DNA from: CAVYXK01 sp963708245
GTDB taxonomy: Bacteria > Pseudomonadota > Alphaproteobacteria > Acetobacterales > Acetobacteraceae
Direction of reading: 5' to 3'
Assembly: GCA_963708245.1 (NCBI GenBank)
Contig: OY970201.1
Coordinates: 7,626,001-7,690,000, forward strand
Length of the DNA stretch: 64,000 bases
The notes under the pieces were generated by a model, which saw only the letters and a list, made by a program, of their open reading frames with translations, made no database searches and was not told the origin of the DNA. A program made the position numbers and the translations under genes. Below, piece by piece: positions 45,345 to 53,727 of this stretch (position 1 is its first letter; each line of letters opens with the position of its first letter).

Positions 45345-46021
45345 GGCCAGTGTCTCGCGTTGCCAGAGGCGTGCCGCCGAAAACGAGACTGCTCTCGCGC
45401 CGGCTTGCCTGGCTCGGCGCGGCAGGACTCGCCGGATGCAGCGTGTTGCCGAAAACACCGTATATTGCGCAAACCCAGTGGCCGCTGATCGTGAAGCGCC
45501 CGGAGACGCTGCCACGACGGCCGAATGGCCGGGTGCTGACGATAGCCGACGTCACGCCCGCGCCAGGGCTCGATCAGCGGGGCCTGCAATGGCTGCTGCC
45601 AAACGGCAGCGTGCACGTGGATTTCTACAACCAGTGGGCGGTCGCCCCCGCATCGGCCGTGACCACGGACCTGCAGCAATGGCTCGCGGCCTCCGGGTTG
45701 TTCTCTGCCGTGGTGGCGGCGGGCACCGGGCTGACACCTGATCTGGTCCTGCAGGCCACGCTCTCCACTTTCATTGCCGACCCTCGCACGTTGACCGCGC
45801 ATGCGGCGTTGGCGCTCGTGCTGATCGACCAGCGTCCAGCCCAGGCGAAGGTGCTCCTGCAGCGAACGGTTTCCACCGACGCGCATATGACGACCGACAC
45901 GCCGGCGGGCATTGTGGACGCATTGCGGGCAGCCTTGGCGGAGGTGCTGCGCGAGACGGAATCCGCCCTTGCGTCAGTGCCGGAGGTGCAGGGTGGAGCC
46001 GTGCGACCGCGCTCGCGCTGA
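45341..46021 (+). CDS. ABC-type transport auxiliary lipoprotein (PqiC-like)
   Basis: A 226-residue protein with a lipobox (GLAGC, Cys near residue 31) after a hydrophobic segment, so it is a lipoprotein. The body matches the PqiC/YmbA auxiliary family (KTPYIAQTQWPLIVKRP, VDFYNQWAVAP, LSTFIAD). It probably forms the outer-membrane end of the Mla-type lipid pathway. The ATG overlaps the mlaD stop (ATGA). Its last part (IVDALRAALAEVLRETE) recurs as degraded copies in the binding-protein array at 47.7 and 50.6 kb. Confidence 0.88.
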   Translation: MRPVSRVARGVPPKTRLLSRRLAWLGAAGLAGCSVLPKTPYIAQTQWPLIVKRPETLPRRPNGRVLTIADVTPAPGLDQRGLQWLLPNGSVHVDFYNQWAVAPASAVTTDLQQWLAASGLFSAVVAAGTGLTPDLVLQATLSTFIADPRTLTAHAALALVLIDQRPAQAKVLLQRTVSTDAHMTTDTPAGIVDALRAALAEVLRETESALASVPEVQGGAVRPRSR

Positions 46022-46327
46022 TCGCGGCAATCTGTCGCAGGCCGTCCCCACCCCCCAACGCTTCCATTGCGCCCGCGAACGCTCTAGTCTCCAATGCCCT
46101 GATCGGGGAGGTAATGCGGTCGGCGTGCGCCGGCCGTGTGCCGTGCCTTCTCGACGGCGGTGGACGGCAGACGTTCCGTCGCAAATCGGATCGACGGTGG
46201 AGCCCCTGCGACGCCATGGGTCCCGGGCCGGTCCGCAATCCCCGACAAGGCAGATCGCAACTGCCGGACTTGGAATGAGGCTAGGACACGTGGCCGGCGC
46301 AAGGGCCGCGCATGGGAGGTCAACAAC
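46022..46327 (+). other. Leader region of the first binding-protein gene
   Basis: A 306-base gap. It contains the conserved block GCTCTAGTCTC (46079-46092 region), GCAGATCGCAACTGCC and GGCGCAAGGGCC, which recur in the same order before the third binding-protein gene (50810-51057). It probably carries the promoter, and it is part of the duplicated unit. GGGAGG lies 9 bases before the ATG. Confidence 0.6.
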
Positions 46328-47674
46328 ATGTCGAGATCACAAGGAATCTCGCGTCGCCGTGCCCTGAAGCTGGGAGCGGCCGTGAGCGCATTGCCGTTGG
46401 TCCACATCCGTACCGCCGGCGCGGCCGGCACGCTGAACGTGGGCTTCTGGGACCACTGGGTGCCCACAGGCAACGACATCATGCAGAAGCAGGTCAGTGC
46501 ATGGGCCGACAAGAACAAGGTGAACGTGCACGCCGACTTCATTACCGGCAACGGAAACAAACTGCTAATGACCGGTGCCGCCGAGGCGCAGGCGAAGACT
46601 GGGCACGACATCTATACGTTCTATAACTGGGAGGTGTACAACCAATCGGACTCGCTGGCTCCGGTCGATGACCTGATGAAGGAACTGGTAGACAAGAACG
46701 GCGCCGTCAGCGAGACGGCCCAGTACCTAGCGCGGCAGAAGGGACACTGGATCGCGGTGCCCAGCAGTTCTGGCAGCCAAAACAAGCCGCCTTGCGGGCG
46801 AATCTCGTGGTTCAAGCAGCAAGGCCTCGATCTGCAGGCGATGTACCCGGTAAAGCCCGAACACACCGCGATGCAGGACGACTGGACATGGGAGGCGTTG
46901 CTGAAATACGCCGAGTTGGCGGCCAAGGACAACATGACTTTTGGTTGCGGAATGGGCGGCAACACGAATACGGATGGAATCGACACGCACGGCGCTCTGT
47001 TCAAGGCGTACGGCGCGGAGTTGATCGACCGTGAGGGCAATCCCAAGCTCGATTCCGACGAAATGCGGCAAATGCTGGAGTTCGCACAGAAGCTGGTCAA
47101 GTTCTACCCAGCGGATGCCGTCAGTTACGACGACGCTTCCAACAACCGCGCATTGATCTCCGGCAAGAGCGCCCTGATCTTCAATCCGCCATCTGCATGG
47201 GCGGTGGCGGTGCGGGACAATCGTCCAGTCGGCGCGGATTGCTGGACCTTCTCCGCTCCGGCCGGGCCGAAAGGACGCTTCGTGCCAAGCGCGTTCTTCT
47301 TCTGGGGTATCTGGAAGTTCAGCAAGAATCAGAGCGCAGCCACCGAGTTGCTGGGCTATCTGATGGACCGTCCACAAGTGGAAGAGCGCTGCAACATTGT
47401 CGACGGCTACGATGTTCCGCCATTTGCCGGCATGCTCGACTTCAAAGTGTGGGAGACCGTCGAGCCGCCGCCCGGCACTGTCTACAACTACCCGATCCAA
47501 CCATGGCACAAGGCGCGCCCGAGCCTCGCGGCCTCGGAGGCGTCGCCGGATGTAGCCGTGCAGATTTACAACGCTGCGATCCACAACCAGATGCTGGCAC
47601 GGCTGAAGGAGGGGCAGACCATCCCACAGGTACTGGCCTGGACGAAGGAACAGTTGGCCGGGTTCACACGCTAG
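46328..47674 (+). CDS. ABC sugar-type substrate-binding protein, copy 1
   Basis: A 448-residue exported binding protein. The twin-arginine signal SRRRALKLGAAVSALPLVHI indicates Tat export, with cleavage after TAGA. The mature protein is of the large extracellular solute-binding family 1 (sugar or glycerol-phosphate type): FWDHWVP, WEVYNQSDSLAPVDDLM, YDDASNNRALISGKSALIFN and PQVEERCNIVDGYDVPPF. It delivers substrate to the permeases at 52.8-54.6 kb. Copy 3 (51058) is its closest paralogue: 53 of the first 60 residues are identical. Confidence 0.9.
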   Translation: MSRSQGISRRRALKLGAAVSALPLVHIRTAGAAGTLNVGFWDHWVPTGNDIMQKQVSAWADKNKVNVHADFITGNGNKLLMTGAAEAQAKTGHDIYTFYNWEVYNQSDSLAPVDDLMKELVDKNGAVSETAQYLARQKGHWIAVPSSSGSQNKPPCGRISWFKQQGLDLQAMYPVKPEHTAMQDDWTWEALLKYAELAAKDNMTFGCGMGGNTNTDGIDTHGALFKAYGAELIDREGNPKLDSDEMRQMLEFAQKLVKFYPADAVSYDDASNNRALISGKSALIFNPPSAWAVAVRDNRPVGADCWTFSAPAGPKGRFVPSAFFFWGIWKFSKNQSAATELLGYLMDRPQVEERCNIVDGYDVPPFAGMLDFKVWETVEPPPGTVYNYPIQPWHKARPSLAASEASPDVAVQIYNAAIHNQMLARLKEGQTIPQVLAWTKEQLAGFTR

Positions 47675-47935
47675 CTAACCGCGCCGATCCAGCCTGGCGT
47701 TGGGGCGGGCAGGGCATCACATCGGCGAGGTCCTCGATGCCCTGCGTGCGACCTTGGCGGACGTGCTGCGCATGGCAGAATAGGTTCTCGCCACCGTGGC
47801 GGGTGCGAGGGGCTCCGGCGGCACAACGCAAGCTCGAAGATAACCGCGCAGGTCGGCGAGGCGGGCGGGCGGCAGCCCGGAGTGCTTCCCTTGCGCGCGG
47901 AGGCGCTCTAGTCTCTTAGCCCTTAGCCGTGGATT
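47675..47935 (+). pseudogene. Relic of the PqiC-like lipoprotein 3' end and leader
   Basis: A frame near 47727 reads VLDALRATLADVLRMAE then a stop, aligning with IVDALRAALAEVLRETE of the lipoprotein gene at 45341. Downstream, CTTCCCTTGCGCGCGGAGGC and GCTCTAGTCTC match the bases after that gene (CTTCCATTGCGCCCGCGAAC, GCTCTAGTCTC). So this gap is a decayed copy of lipoprotein tail plus leader, carried along when the binding-protein gene was duplicated. It is repeated again at 50569-50815. Confidence 0.8.
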
Positions 47936-47948
47936 GGAGGTTAGCAGT

Positions 47949-49292
47949 ATGTCGAAATCACCTGGGCTCTCGCGCCGCGGCGCCCTGAAGCTGGGTGCGG
48001 CCGCGAGCGCACTGCCGCTGGTGCACATCCGCACCGCCGGTGCCGCCGGCAAACTCAAGATCGCGTTCTGGGACCATTGGGTGCCGGACGGCAACAAGAT
48101 CATGCAGCAGCAGGTCGATGCGTGGGCAAAGCAAAACCAGGTCGAGGTCACCGCCGACTTCATTACTTCCAATGGCAACAAGCTCTTGCTGACCGAGGCC
48201 GCCGAGGCGCAGTCACACGAGGGCCACGACGCCATCCATATGTCGCAGTGGGACGTGCACAACTACGCCGACCAACTCGAGCCGGTCGATGACGTGGTCA
48301 ACGCGCTGACGGCGAAATACGGTGACGCTTCGAAGATGTGCCATTACCTGGCGAACGTGAAAGGACACTGGATGGCGGTGCCGTCCAGCGTCGGCAACCA
48401 GACTAAGGGGCCCTGCGCCCGCATCAGCGTCCTCAAGCAGACGATGGGCCTCGACATCACCGAGATGTATCCGACCAAGCCAGGATACACGTCGGGGATG
48501 GACGCGTGGACCTGGGAGCAGCACCTTCAGGCCGCGCAGGCGGCACAGAAGGCCAATATGACCTTCGGTATTGGGCTCGGCCAGACCTCGGATTCGGTCG
48601 ATACCGCGGGCGCCCTGTTCTCCGCGTACGGGGCAGAGCTGGTGGACGAAGAGGGCACCATCAAGGTGAAATCGCCCGAGGTGCAGCAGGTGCTCGAATA
48701 CGCCCAGGAACTCGTCAAAGTGCTGCCCAAGGATGCGGTAAGCTACGACGACGCATCGAACAACCGGGCGCTGATCTCCGGCCAGAGCGCGCTCATCTGG
48801 AACCCACCATCGGCCTGGGCGGTGGCCAAGCGTGATGCGCCGACGGTCGCCCAAGACTGCTGGACCTTCTCGGCGCCGAAGGGCCCGAAGGGGCGGTTCG
48901 TTCCGGTGAACCAGTCGTTCTTTGGGATCTGGCGCTTCGCTAAGAACAAGTCGCCGGCCAAGGACCTTGTTTCGTACCTGATGCAGGTCGAACAGGTCGA
49001 GGCGCGCTGCAACGTCGTTATTGGCTACGACCTGCCGCCGTTCGCCAAGATGGTCGATTTCAAGATCTGGGAAGAGGTCGAGCCGCCGAAGGGGACCGTC
49101 TATAACTATCCGATCCGGCCCTGGCATCACGGCCTTCCGAACGTCACCGGCGCGCCGGCGCCGCCCGATGTCGCGGTGCAGATGTACCAGCGCGGCACGC
49201 ATCCGACGATGTTCGCCAAGCTGCAGTCCGGCCAGACCATCCCGCAGGTGATCGCCTGGGCGCAGGACGAGCTCGAAGGCTTCATGCGCTGA
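47949..49292 (+). CDS. ABC sugar-type substrate-binding protein, copy 2 (divergent)
   Basis: A 447-residue Tat-exported paralogue (SRRGALKLGAAASALPLVHI). The signal region is almost that of copy 3, but the mature part has moved away: QWDVHNYADQLEPVDDVV in place of NWEVYNQSDSLAPVD, and GIGLGQTSDSVDTAG in place of GCGLGGNLNTDAIDT. The core SYDDASNNRALISGQSALIW is kept. The changes lie in likely ligand-contact segments, so a different substrate is probable. GGAGG lies 9 bases before the ATG. A perfect hairpin follows the stop. Confidence 0.9.
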   Translation: MSKSPGLSRRGALKLGAAASALPLVHIRTAGAAGKLKIAFWDHWVPDGNKIMQQQVDAWAKQNQVEVTADFITSNGNKLLLTEAAEAQSHEGHDAIHMSQWDVHNYADQLEPVDDVVNALTAKYGDASKMCHYLANVKGHWMAVPSSVGNQTKGPCARISVLKQTMGLDITEMYPTKPGYTSGMDAWTWEQHLQAAQAAQKANMTFGIGLGQTSDSVDTAGALFSAYGAELVDEEGTIKVKSPEVQQVLEYAQELVKVLPKDAVSYDDASNNRALISGQSALIWNPPSAWAVAKRDAPTVAQDCWTFSAPKGPKGRFVPVNQSFFGIWRFAKNKSPAKDLVSYLMQVEQVEARCNVVIGYDLPPFAKMVDFKIWEEVEPPKGTVYNYPIRPWHHGLPNVTGAPAPPDVAVQMYQRGTHPTMFAKLQSGQTIPQVIAWAQDELEGFMR

Positions 49293-49306
49293 CGCCTCTT
49301 TAAGGC

Positions 49307-49333
49307 GCGCCGCCGGCACGCGGCCGGCGGCGC
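49307..49333 (+). terminator. Strong hairpin after binding-protein copy 2
   Basis: A perfect 11-bp stem, GCGCCGCCGGC (49307-49317) and GCCGGCGGCGC (49323-49333), with loop ACGCG, 14 bases after the stop. There is no U-tract, so it could end transcription weakly or protect the upstream mRNA, making binding protein more abundant than the permeases. Confidence 0.6.
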
Positions 49334-49383
49334 CTGCGGCGCGACGGGAGGCTGCGGTGTTAGCCCGTCATCGGGATGGGTAG

Positions 49384-49514
49384 CTGTGGCGCGGGACAAT
49401 CCTTAAGTCGACGCAGATTGCTGGACCTCCGCTCCACTGGGGCGCGGCTAACGAGAGACAGACTTCCGCAAGTCCTGGCCTGGACGCAGGAGCGGCTCCG
49501 GGGTTCACCCGCTA
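49384..49514 (+). pseudogene. Relic of a fourth binding-protein gene
   Basis: GCGGGACAATCCTTAAGTCG and GATTGCTGGACC match the middle of copies 1 and 3 (GCGGGACAATCGTCCAGTCG, GATTGCTGGACC). Then, after an internal deletion, GTCCTGGCCTGGACGCAGGA and GGGTTCACCCGCTAG match the 3' end (QVLAWT...GFTR stop). A fourth tandem copy was therefore present and is now reduced to about 130 bases. The IS630 element sits exactly in its final CTAG. Confidence 0.8.
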
Positions 49515-50566
49515 GAGCATGATCGTTTCAGGTTGACGCATACCCCGCCTCGCTGATAAAGTTGCGGCATTCCGCTGCTGTCAACTCCTTCAGCAACGCA
49601 CCGACCGCGCGTTCAACCTCCTCGAGGCTTCGAGCATTCGCTTTGCGCAGAAGCGTCTTCAGCTTCGAAAACGCCTGTTCAATCGGGTTCAGGTCCGGAC
49701 TGTAGGGCGGCAGATAGAACAGCTTGGCACCGGCCGATCGGATGGCACGCCGGATCGCCGGATCTTTGTGGCTGCTGAGGTTATCCATCACCACGATGTC
49801 GCCTGGTTTCAACGTCGGGACGAGGAATTGCTCGACCCAGGCGAGGAAGCTTTCGCCGTCAATCGGTCCATCGAACACGCAGGGGGCGACGAAACCGTTG
49901 CAGCACAGGCCGGCGACGAAGGTGAGCGTCTTGCGCGGTCCGTGCGGGACCTTCGCGACCAGTCGCTGACCCCGCGCACAGCGGCCATGCAAGCGCGTCA
50001 TGTTGGTCTTCGCCCAGGTCTCATCAACGAAGATCAGCCGCGCCGCAGAGACGGTGCCCTGTCGCTCCTTCCACTGCCGGCGCCGGCGGGCAACGTCGGC
50101 GCGATCCTGTTCGCTGGCGCGCAGGCTTTTTTTTGAAACTGAGACCGACGTGGTCGAGGAAATGCCACACGCCGTAATAGCTGACCGTGACGCCGCGTGC
50201 GGTCAGCTCAGCCAGCAGTTCGCGACCAGTGATGTCGGGTTTCTCGACCACCCGGAGGCGTATCCACGCCTCCTCGTCGGCCAGCGCGAACGGCTTTTTG
50301 CCACCCATCGGCAAAGCCGCAGGACTGCCGCTCTCCGTCGCCCGCTTGCTCCAGCGGATCGCCGAGGAGTGGCTGACGGCGAAGCGCTTAGCCGCTTCCG
50401 CCCGGCTCAGGCCGCCAGCCACCGCAGCGACCACCCGTTCGCGTAAGTCCAGTGAATAGGGAGCTCCCATGCATCGCTGGCCTCCGGTCCAGCCAGCATC
50501 TTCAATCAGAAACCTTGCCGCGCCGGAACCCCCCGCCTGCCAATTCGGCTTCAAGCGATCACGCTC
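49515..50566 (-). mobile_element. IS630-family insertion sequence
   Basis: A 1052-bp element with imperfect terminal inverted repeats, GAGCATGATCGTTTCAGGTT at 49515 and GAGCGTGATCGCTTGAAGCC from 50566 on the other strand. It is flanked by TA on both sides (49513-49514 and 50567-50568), the expected IS630 target duplication. It carries one transposase gene split by a frameshift. It lies between binding-protein copy 2 and copy 3, opposite in direction to the transporter genes. Confidence 0.92.
49528..50470 (-). CDS. IS630 transposase, two frames joined at an A8 run
   Basis: The first frame starts at 50470 (GAPYSLDLRERVVAAVAGGL) with a helix-turn-helix. It reaches SFKKK at the A8 run (minus strand, 50134-50127), then would read on to 50024. 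The second frame continues from the run as KKSLRASEQDRADVARRRRQ and LIFVDETWAKTN to the stop at 49528. It holds the DDE residues: Asp in FVDET, Asp in VVMDNLSSHK and Glu in NPIEQAFSKLK. Going from the first to the second frame is +1, equal to losing one A. Programmed slippage at such runs is known in IS630 elements, so the gene may be functional. Confidence 0.85.
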
Positions 50567-50568
50567 TA

Positions 50569-50815
50569 GCTTAGCTAACCGCGCCGATCCGGCCTGGCGT
50601 TGGTGCCGGCAGGGCATCACATCGGGGGGGTCCTCGATGCCTTGCGTGCGACCTTGGCGGACTGCTGCGCATGGCGGAATAGGTTCTCGGCGCCGTGGCG
50701 GGTGCGAGGGGCTCCGGCGGCACAACGCAAGCTCGAAGATGACCGCGCCGACCGGCGAGGCGGGCGGGCCGCGGCCCGGAGTGCTTCCCTTGCGCGCGGA
50801 GGCGCTCTAGTCTCT
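50569..50815 (+). pseudogene. Second relic of the lipoprotein 3' end
   Basis: It repeats 47671-47930 nearly base for base: CTAACCGCGCCGATC, GCAGGGCATCACATCGG, TCCTCGATGCC, GGAATAGGTTCTCG and GGCGCTCTAGTCTC in the same order. It lies just right of the IS630 element and leads into the long leader of binding-protein copy 3 (to 51057). It is the same tail-plus-leader unit, with a short deletion in the GCGGAC-TGCTGCGC segment. Confidence 0.8.
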
Positions 50816-51057
50816 GATAGCCTTGATCGGACAGGGGAACGCGGTCGGCCTTCTAGGCCGCGCGCCGCCATCTCGCCCGATAGCGTCGGACCGCGGATGG
50901 TCCGCCGCAATCGGACCGATGGCCGGGCTGCTGCAGTGCCGCAGGGGCCCGCGGCGCGCTGGTCCGCATTGAACGACTAGGCAGATCGCAACTGCCTACG
51001 ACTACAACAGGTCAGCACATCGGCCGGTGCAAGGGCCGTGGAGGGGAGGTTAGTAGT

Positions 51058-52404
51058 ATGTCGAAATCACCCGGGCTCTCGCGTCGCCGTGCCCTGAAGC
51101 TGGGAGCGGCCGCGAGCGCATTGCCGTTGGTGCACATCCGCACCGCCGGCGCGGCCGGCACGCTGAACGTGGGCTTCTGGGACCATTGGGTACCCAAAGG
51201 CAACGATGTCATGCAGAAGCAGGTCAATGCCTGGGCGGACAAGAACAAGGTGGCAGTCCATGTCGATTTCATCACCAGCAACGGCAACAAGCTGCTGATG
51301 ACTGGCGCCGCCGAAGCGCAGGCGAAGACCGGGCATGACATCTACACGTTCTACAATTGGGAGGTGTACAACCAATCGGACTCGCTGGCTCCCGTTGATG
51401 CGCTGATGAAGGAACTGGCGGACAAGAATGGCGTGGTCAGCGAGACGGCTGAGTACCTGGCCCGGCAGAAGGGACATTGGATCGCGGTGCCCACCAGTTC
51501 CGGCAGCCAGAACAAGCCGCCCTCTGCACGCATCTCATGGTTCAAGCAGAACGGCCTCGATTTGCAGGCGATGTATCCGGTGAAGCCGGAGCATACCGCA
51601 CAGCAGGACGAGTGGACCTGGGACGCGTTTCTGAAATACGCCGAGCTGGCGGCCAAGGACAACATGACATTCGGCTGCGGACTGGGCGGCAACCTCAACA
51701 CCGACGCAATCGACACGCACGGCGCCTTGTTCAAAGCGTATGGAGCGGAGTTGGTCGACCGCGAAGGCAATCCCAAGTTCAAGTCCGATGAAATGCGACA
51801 AGTGCTGGAATATGCGCAAAAGCTCGTCAAGTTCTACCCAGCCGACGCCGTCAGCTACGACGATGCTTCCAATAACCGCGCACTGATCTCGGGCAAGAGC
51901 GCGCTGATCTTCAACCCGCCATCGGCATGGGCTGTGGCGGTGCGGGACAATCGTCCGGTCGGCGCGGATTGCTGGACCTTCTCCGCGCCTGCCGGACCGA
52001 AGGGGCGCTTCGTGCCGAGCGCGTTCTTCTTCTGGGGCATCTGGAAGTTCAGCAAGAACCAGAGCGCTGCCACTGAGCTGCTGGCCTATCTGATGGACCG
52101 CCCGCAGGTGGAAGAGCGATGCAGCGCCGTTGACGGCTACGACATCCCGCCCTTCGCCGGCATGCTCGACTTCAAGGTGTGGGAGACCGTCGAGCCGCCC
52201 CCCGGCACGGTCTATAACTACCCGATCCAACCGTGGCACAAGGCGCACCCAAGCCTTGCCGCTTCGGAGGCGTCGCCGGATGTTGCGGTGCAGATCTACA
52301 ACGCCGCCATCCACGACCAGATGCTGGCACGGTTGAGGGAAGGACAGACGATCCCGCAGGTGCTTGCTTGGACCGAGCAGCAGCTTCAGGGGTTCACGCG
52401 GTAG
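51058..52404 (+). CDS. ABC sugar-type substrate-binding protein, copy 3
   Basis: A 448-residue Tat-exported binding protein (SRRRALKLGAAASALPLVHI), closest to copy 1 along its whole length: FWDHWVPKGNDVMQKQV, WEVYNQSDSLAPVDALM, CGLGGNLNTDAIDTHG, QVEERCSAVDGYDIPPF. GGGGAGG lies about 9 bases before the ATG. It is the copy nearest the permease genes, 372 bases upstream, and is the most likely partner transcribed with them. Confidence 0.9.
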   Translation: MSKSPGLSRRRALKLGAAASALPLVHIRTAGAAGTLNVGFWDHWVPKGNDVMQKQVNAWADKNKVAVHVDFITSNGNKLLMTGAAEAQAKTGHDIYTFYNWEVYNQSDSLAPVDALMKELADKNGVVSETAEYLARQKGHWIAVPTSSGSQNKPPSARISWFKQNGLDLQAMYPVKPEHTAQQDEWTWDAFLKYAELAAKDNMTFGCGLGGNLNTDAIDTHGALFKAYGAELVDREGNPKFKSDEMRQVLEYAQKLVKFYPADAVSYDDASNNRALISGKSALIFNPPSAWAVAVRDNRPVGADCWTFSAPAGPKGRFVPSAFFFWGIWKFSKNQSAATELLAYLMDRPQVEERCSAVDGYDIPPFAGMLDFKVWETVEPPPGTVYNYPIQPWHKAHPSLAASEASPDVAVQIYNAAIHDQMLARLREGQTIPQVLAWTEQQLQGFTR

Positions 52405-52776
52405 GCAAGCCGATCCGGTCCGGCACTGCGGGCATCGCGGCATTGCGCTTGCCCGGGCGAGCCTGTAACCTTGCGGGAAGCGCCGCGTAGAGCGCGAGGA
52501 TTGAGGTGTGGAGTTGCCCGGTAGGCACTCTACAGGATGGGAGGCTCGTTCATGGCGGTAGAGACGCAGTGCGTCTCGCTCCACAACCTGGACCGCCGGC
52601 TGGCTACCGCCTCCGGCCGCTACGCGAGGTGCGAGAGGCACTGTCGCCAGCTCTGCGTTGCGCACCGGACACGCGAGTGGCACCGACCCACCGACCGGAT
52701 GGATCAGCGCGTGAGACCGCATGCGCGGGCATAGCGGGCCAGGAACCAGCATAGCCCCTGGCCGGAGGACAAAGTG
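52405..52776 (+). other. Gap before the permease genes
   Basis: About 370 bases between binding-protein copy 3 and the first permease. It holds no recognisable gene; a Cys/Arg-rich frame of about 65 codons at 52537-52734 has no domain and is not called. A separate promoter for the permeases could lie here. GGAGG precedes the permease start. Confidence 0.45.
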
Positions 52777-53727
52777 ATGGCCGGCAGTACCAGCATTTCG
52801 GCGGACGCGATCGCGGGCGGCCGTATCGGCGCCCGCCGCAGCGGCAGTCTGCACCGGCTCGTTAGGCGACGCAGCACGATCGCTTTCCTGATGTGCCTGC
52901 CGCTGATCCTGCTGATTGCGGCCCTGGTCATTTACCCGGCCGCGTACGCGATCTATCTCAGCACGCTGAACAAGAAGATGACCCATTTCGAGGGGCTGGG
53001 AAACTTCACCTTCCTGCTGCACCGGCCGACTTTCCAGCTCGTCATCTTCCAGAGCTGCCTGTTCGCGATCACCTCGGTGGTTTTCAAGGTGATCATTGGT
53101 TTCATCCTGGCTCATTTGATGCAGAATATCGGCAGCAGCTACCAGCGTCTCTGGCGTGGCCTGCTGCTGGTCACCTGGGTTATCCCGCTGGCACTCTCGA
53201 CGCTGACCTGGTGGTGGATGTTCGACCCGGATTATTCCGCCTTCAACTGGCTGCTGGAGCGCTTCGGCTTGCAGGCGGTGCCCTGGCTCGGAGTCGGCTG
53301 GATCGCGCGGTTCTGCACGATCACGGTCAATGTCTGGTACGGCACGCCGTTCTTCTTCATCATGTATCTGGCAGCGCTGAAATCGGTGCCCGAGCAGCTT
53401 TATGAAGCGGCGGCGATCGATGGGGCGAACGCATGGCAGAGGATGATCCACGTCACCCTGCCGATGTTGCGCAATATCATCGCCATCACCGCGCTGTTCA
53501 GCCTGATCGTGACGTTCGCCGACTTCGACATCGTGCGCATCCTGACCTCAGGCGGCCCGCAGGACTTGACGCACGTATTCGCAACCTATGCTTTCCAGGT
53601 CGGCATCCAATCGGGCGACATCCCGCTGGGCGCCTCCGTCAGCCTGTTCATGCTGCCGGTGCTGGCGATCTGTGCCTATTTCGGCCTGCGCAGCGTCACG
53701 CGGCGTAACCAGGAGATCGGGGCATGA
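52777..53727 (+). CDS. ABC sugar-type permease, MalF/UgpA-like
   Basis: A 316-residue inner-membrane permease. It has six or so membrane helices beginning FLMCLPLILLIAALVIYPAA, and the EAA coupling loop EQLYEAAAIDGANAWQRMIH near residue 206. It forms the translocation channel with the next gene. ATG 52777 follows GGAGGACAAAGTG; the GTG just before is an alternative. The stop overlaps the start of the second permease. Confidence 0.9.
   Translation: MAGSTSISADAIAGGRIGARRSGSLHRLVRRRSTIAFLMCLPLILLIAALVIYPAAYAIYLSTLNKKMTHFEGLGNFTFLLHRPTFQLVIFQSCLFAITSVVFKVIIGFILAHLMQNIGSSYQRLWRGLLLVTWVIPLALSTLTWWWMFDPDYSAFNWLLERFGLQAVPWLGVGWIARFCTITVNVWYGTPFFFIMYLAALKSVPEQLYEAAAIDGANAWQRMIHVTLPMLRNIIAITALFSLIVTFADFDIVRILTSGGPQDLTHVFATYAFQVGIQSGDIPLGASVSLFMLPVLAICAYFGLRSVTRRNQEIGA

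Noticed and set aside
52537..52734. 65-codon Cys/Arg-rich frame before the permease gene
   Set aside because: No ribosome site of note and no domain; the region sits in a degraded gap.
51535..53451. 638-codon minus-strand frame across binding-protein copy 3 and the permease
   Set aside because: A shadow of the real genes on the other strand; rich in Arg, His and Pro with no fold signature.
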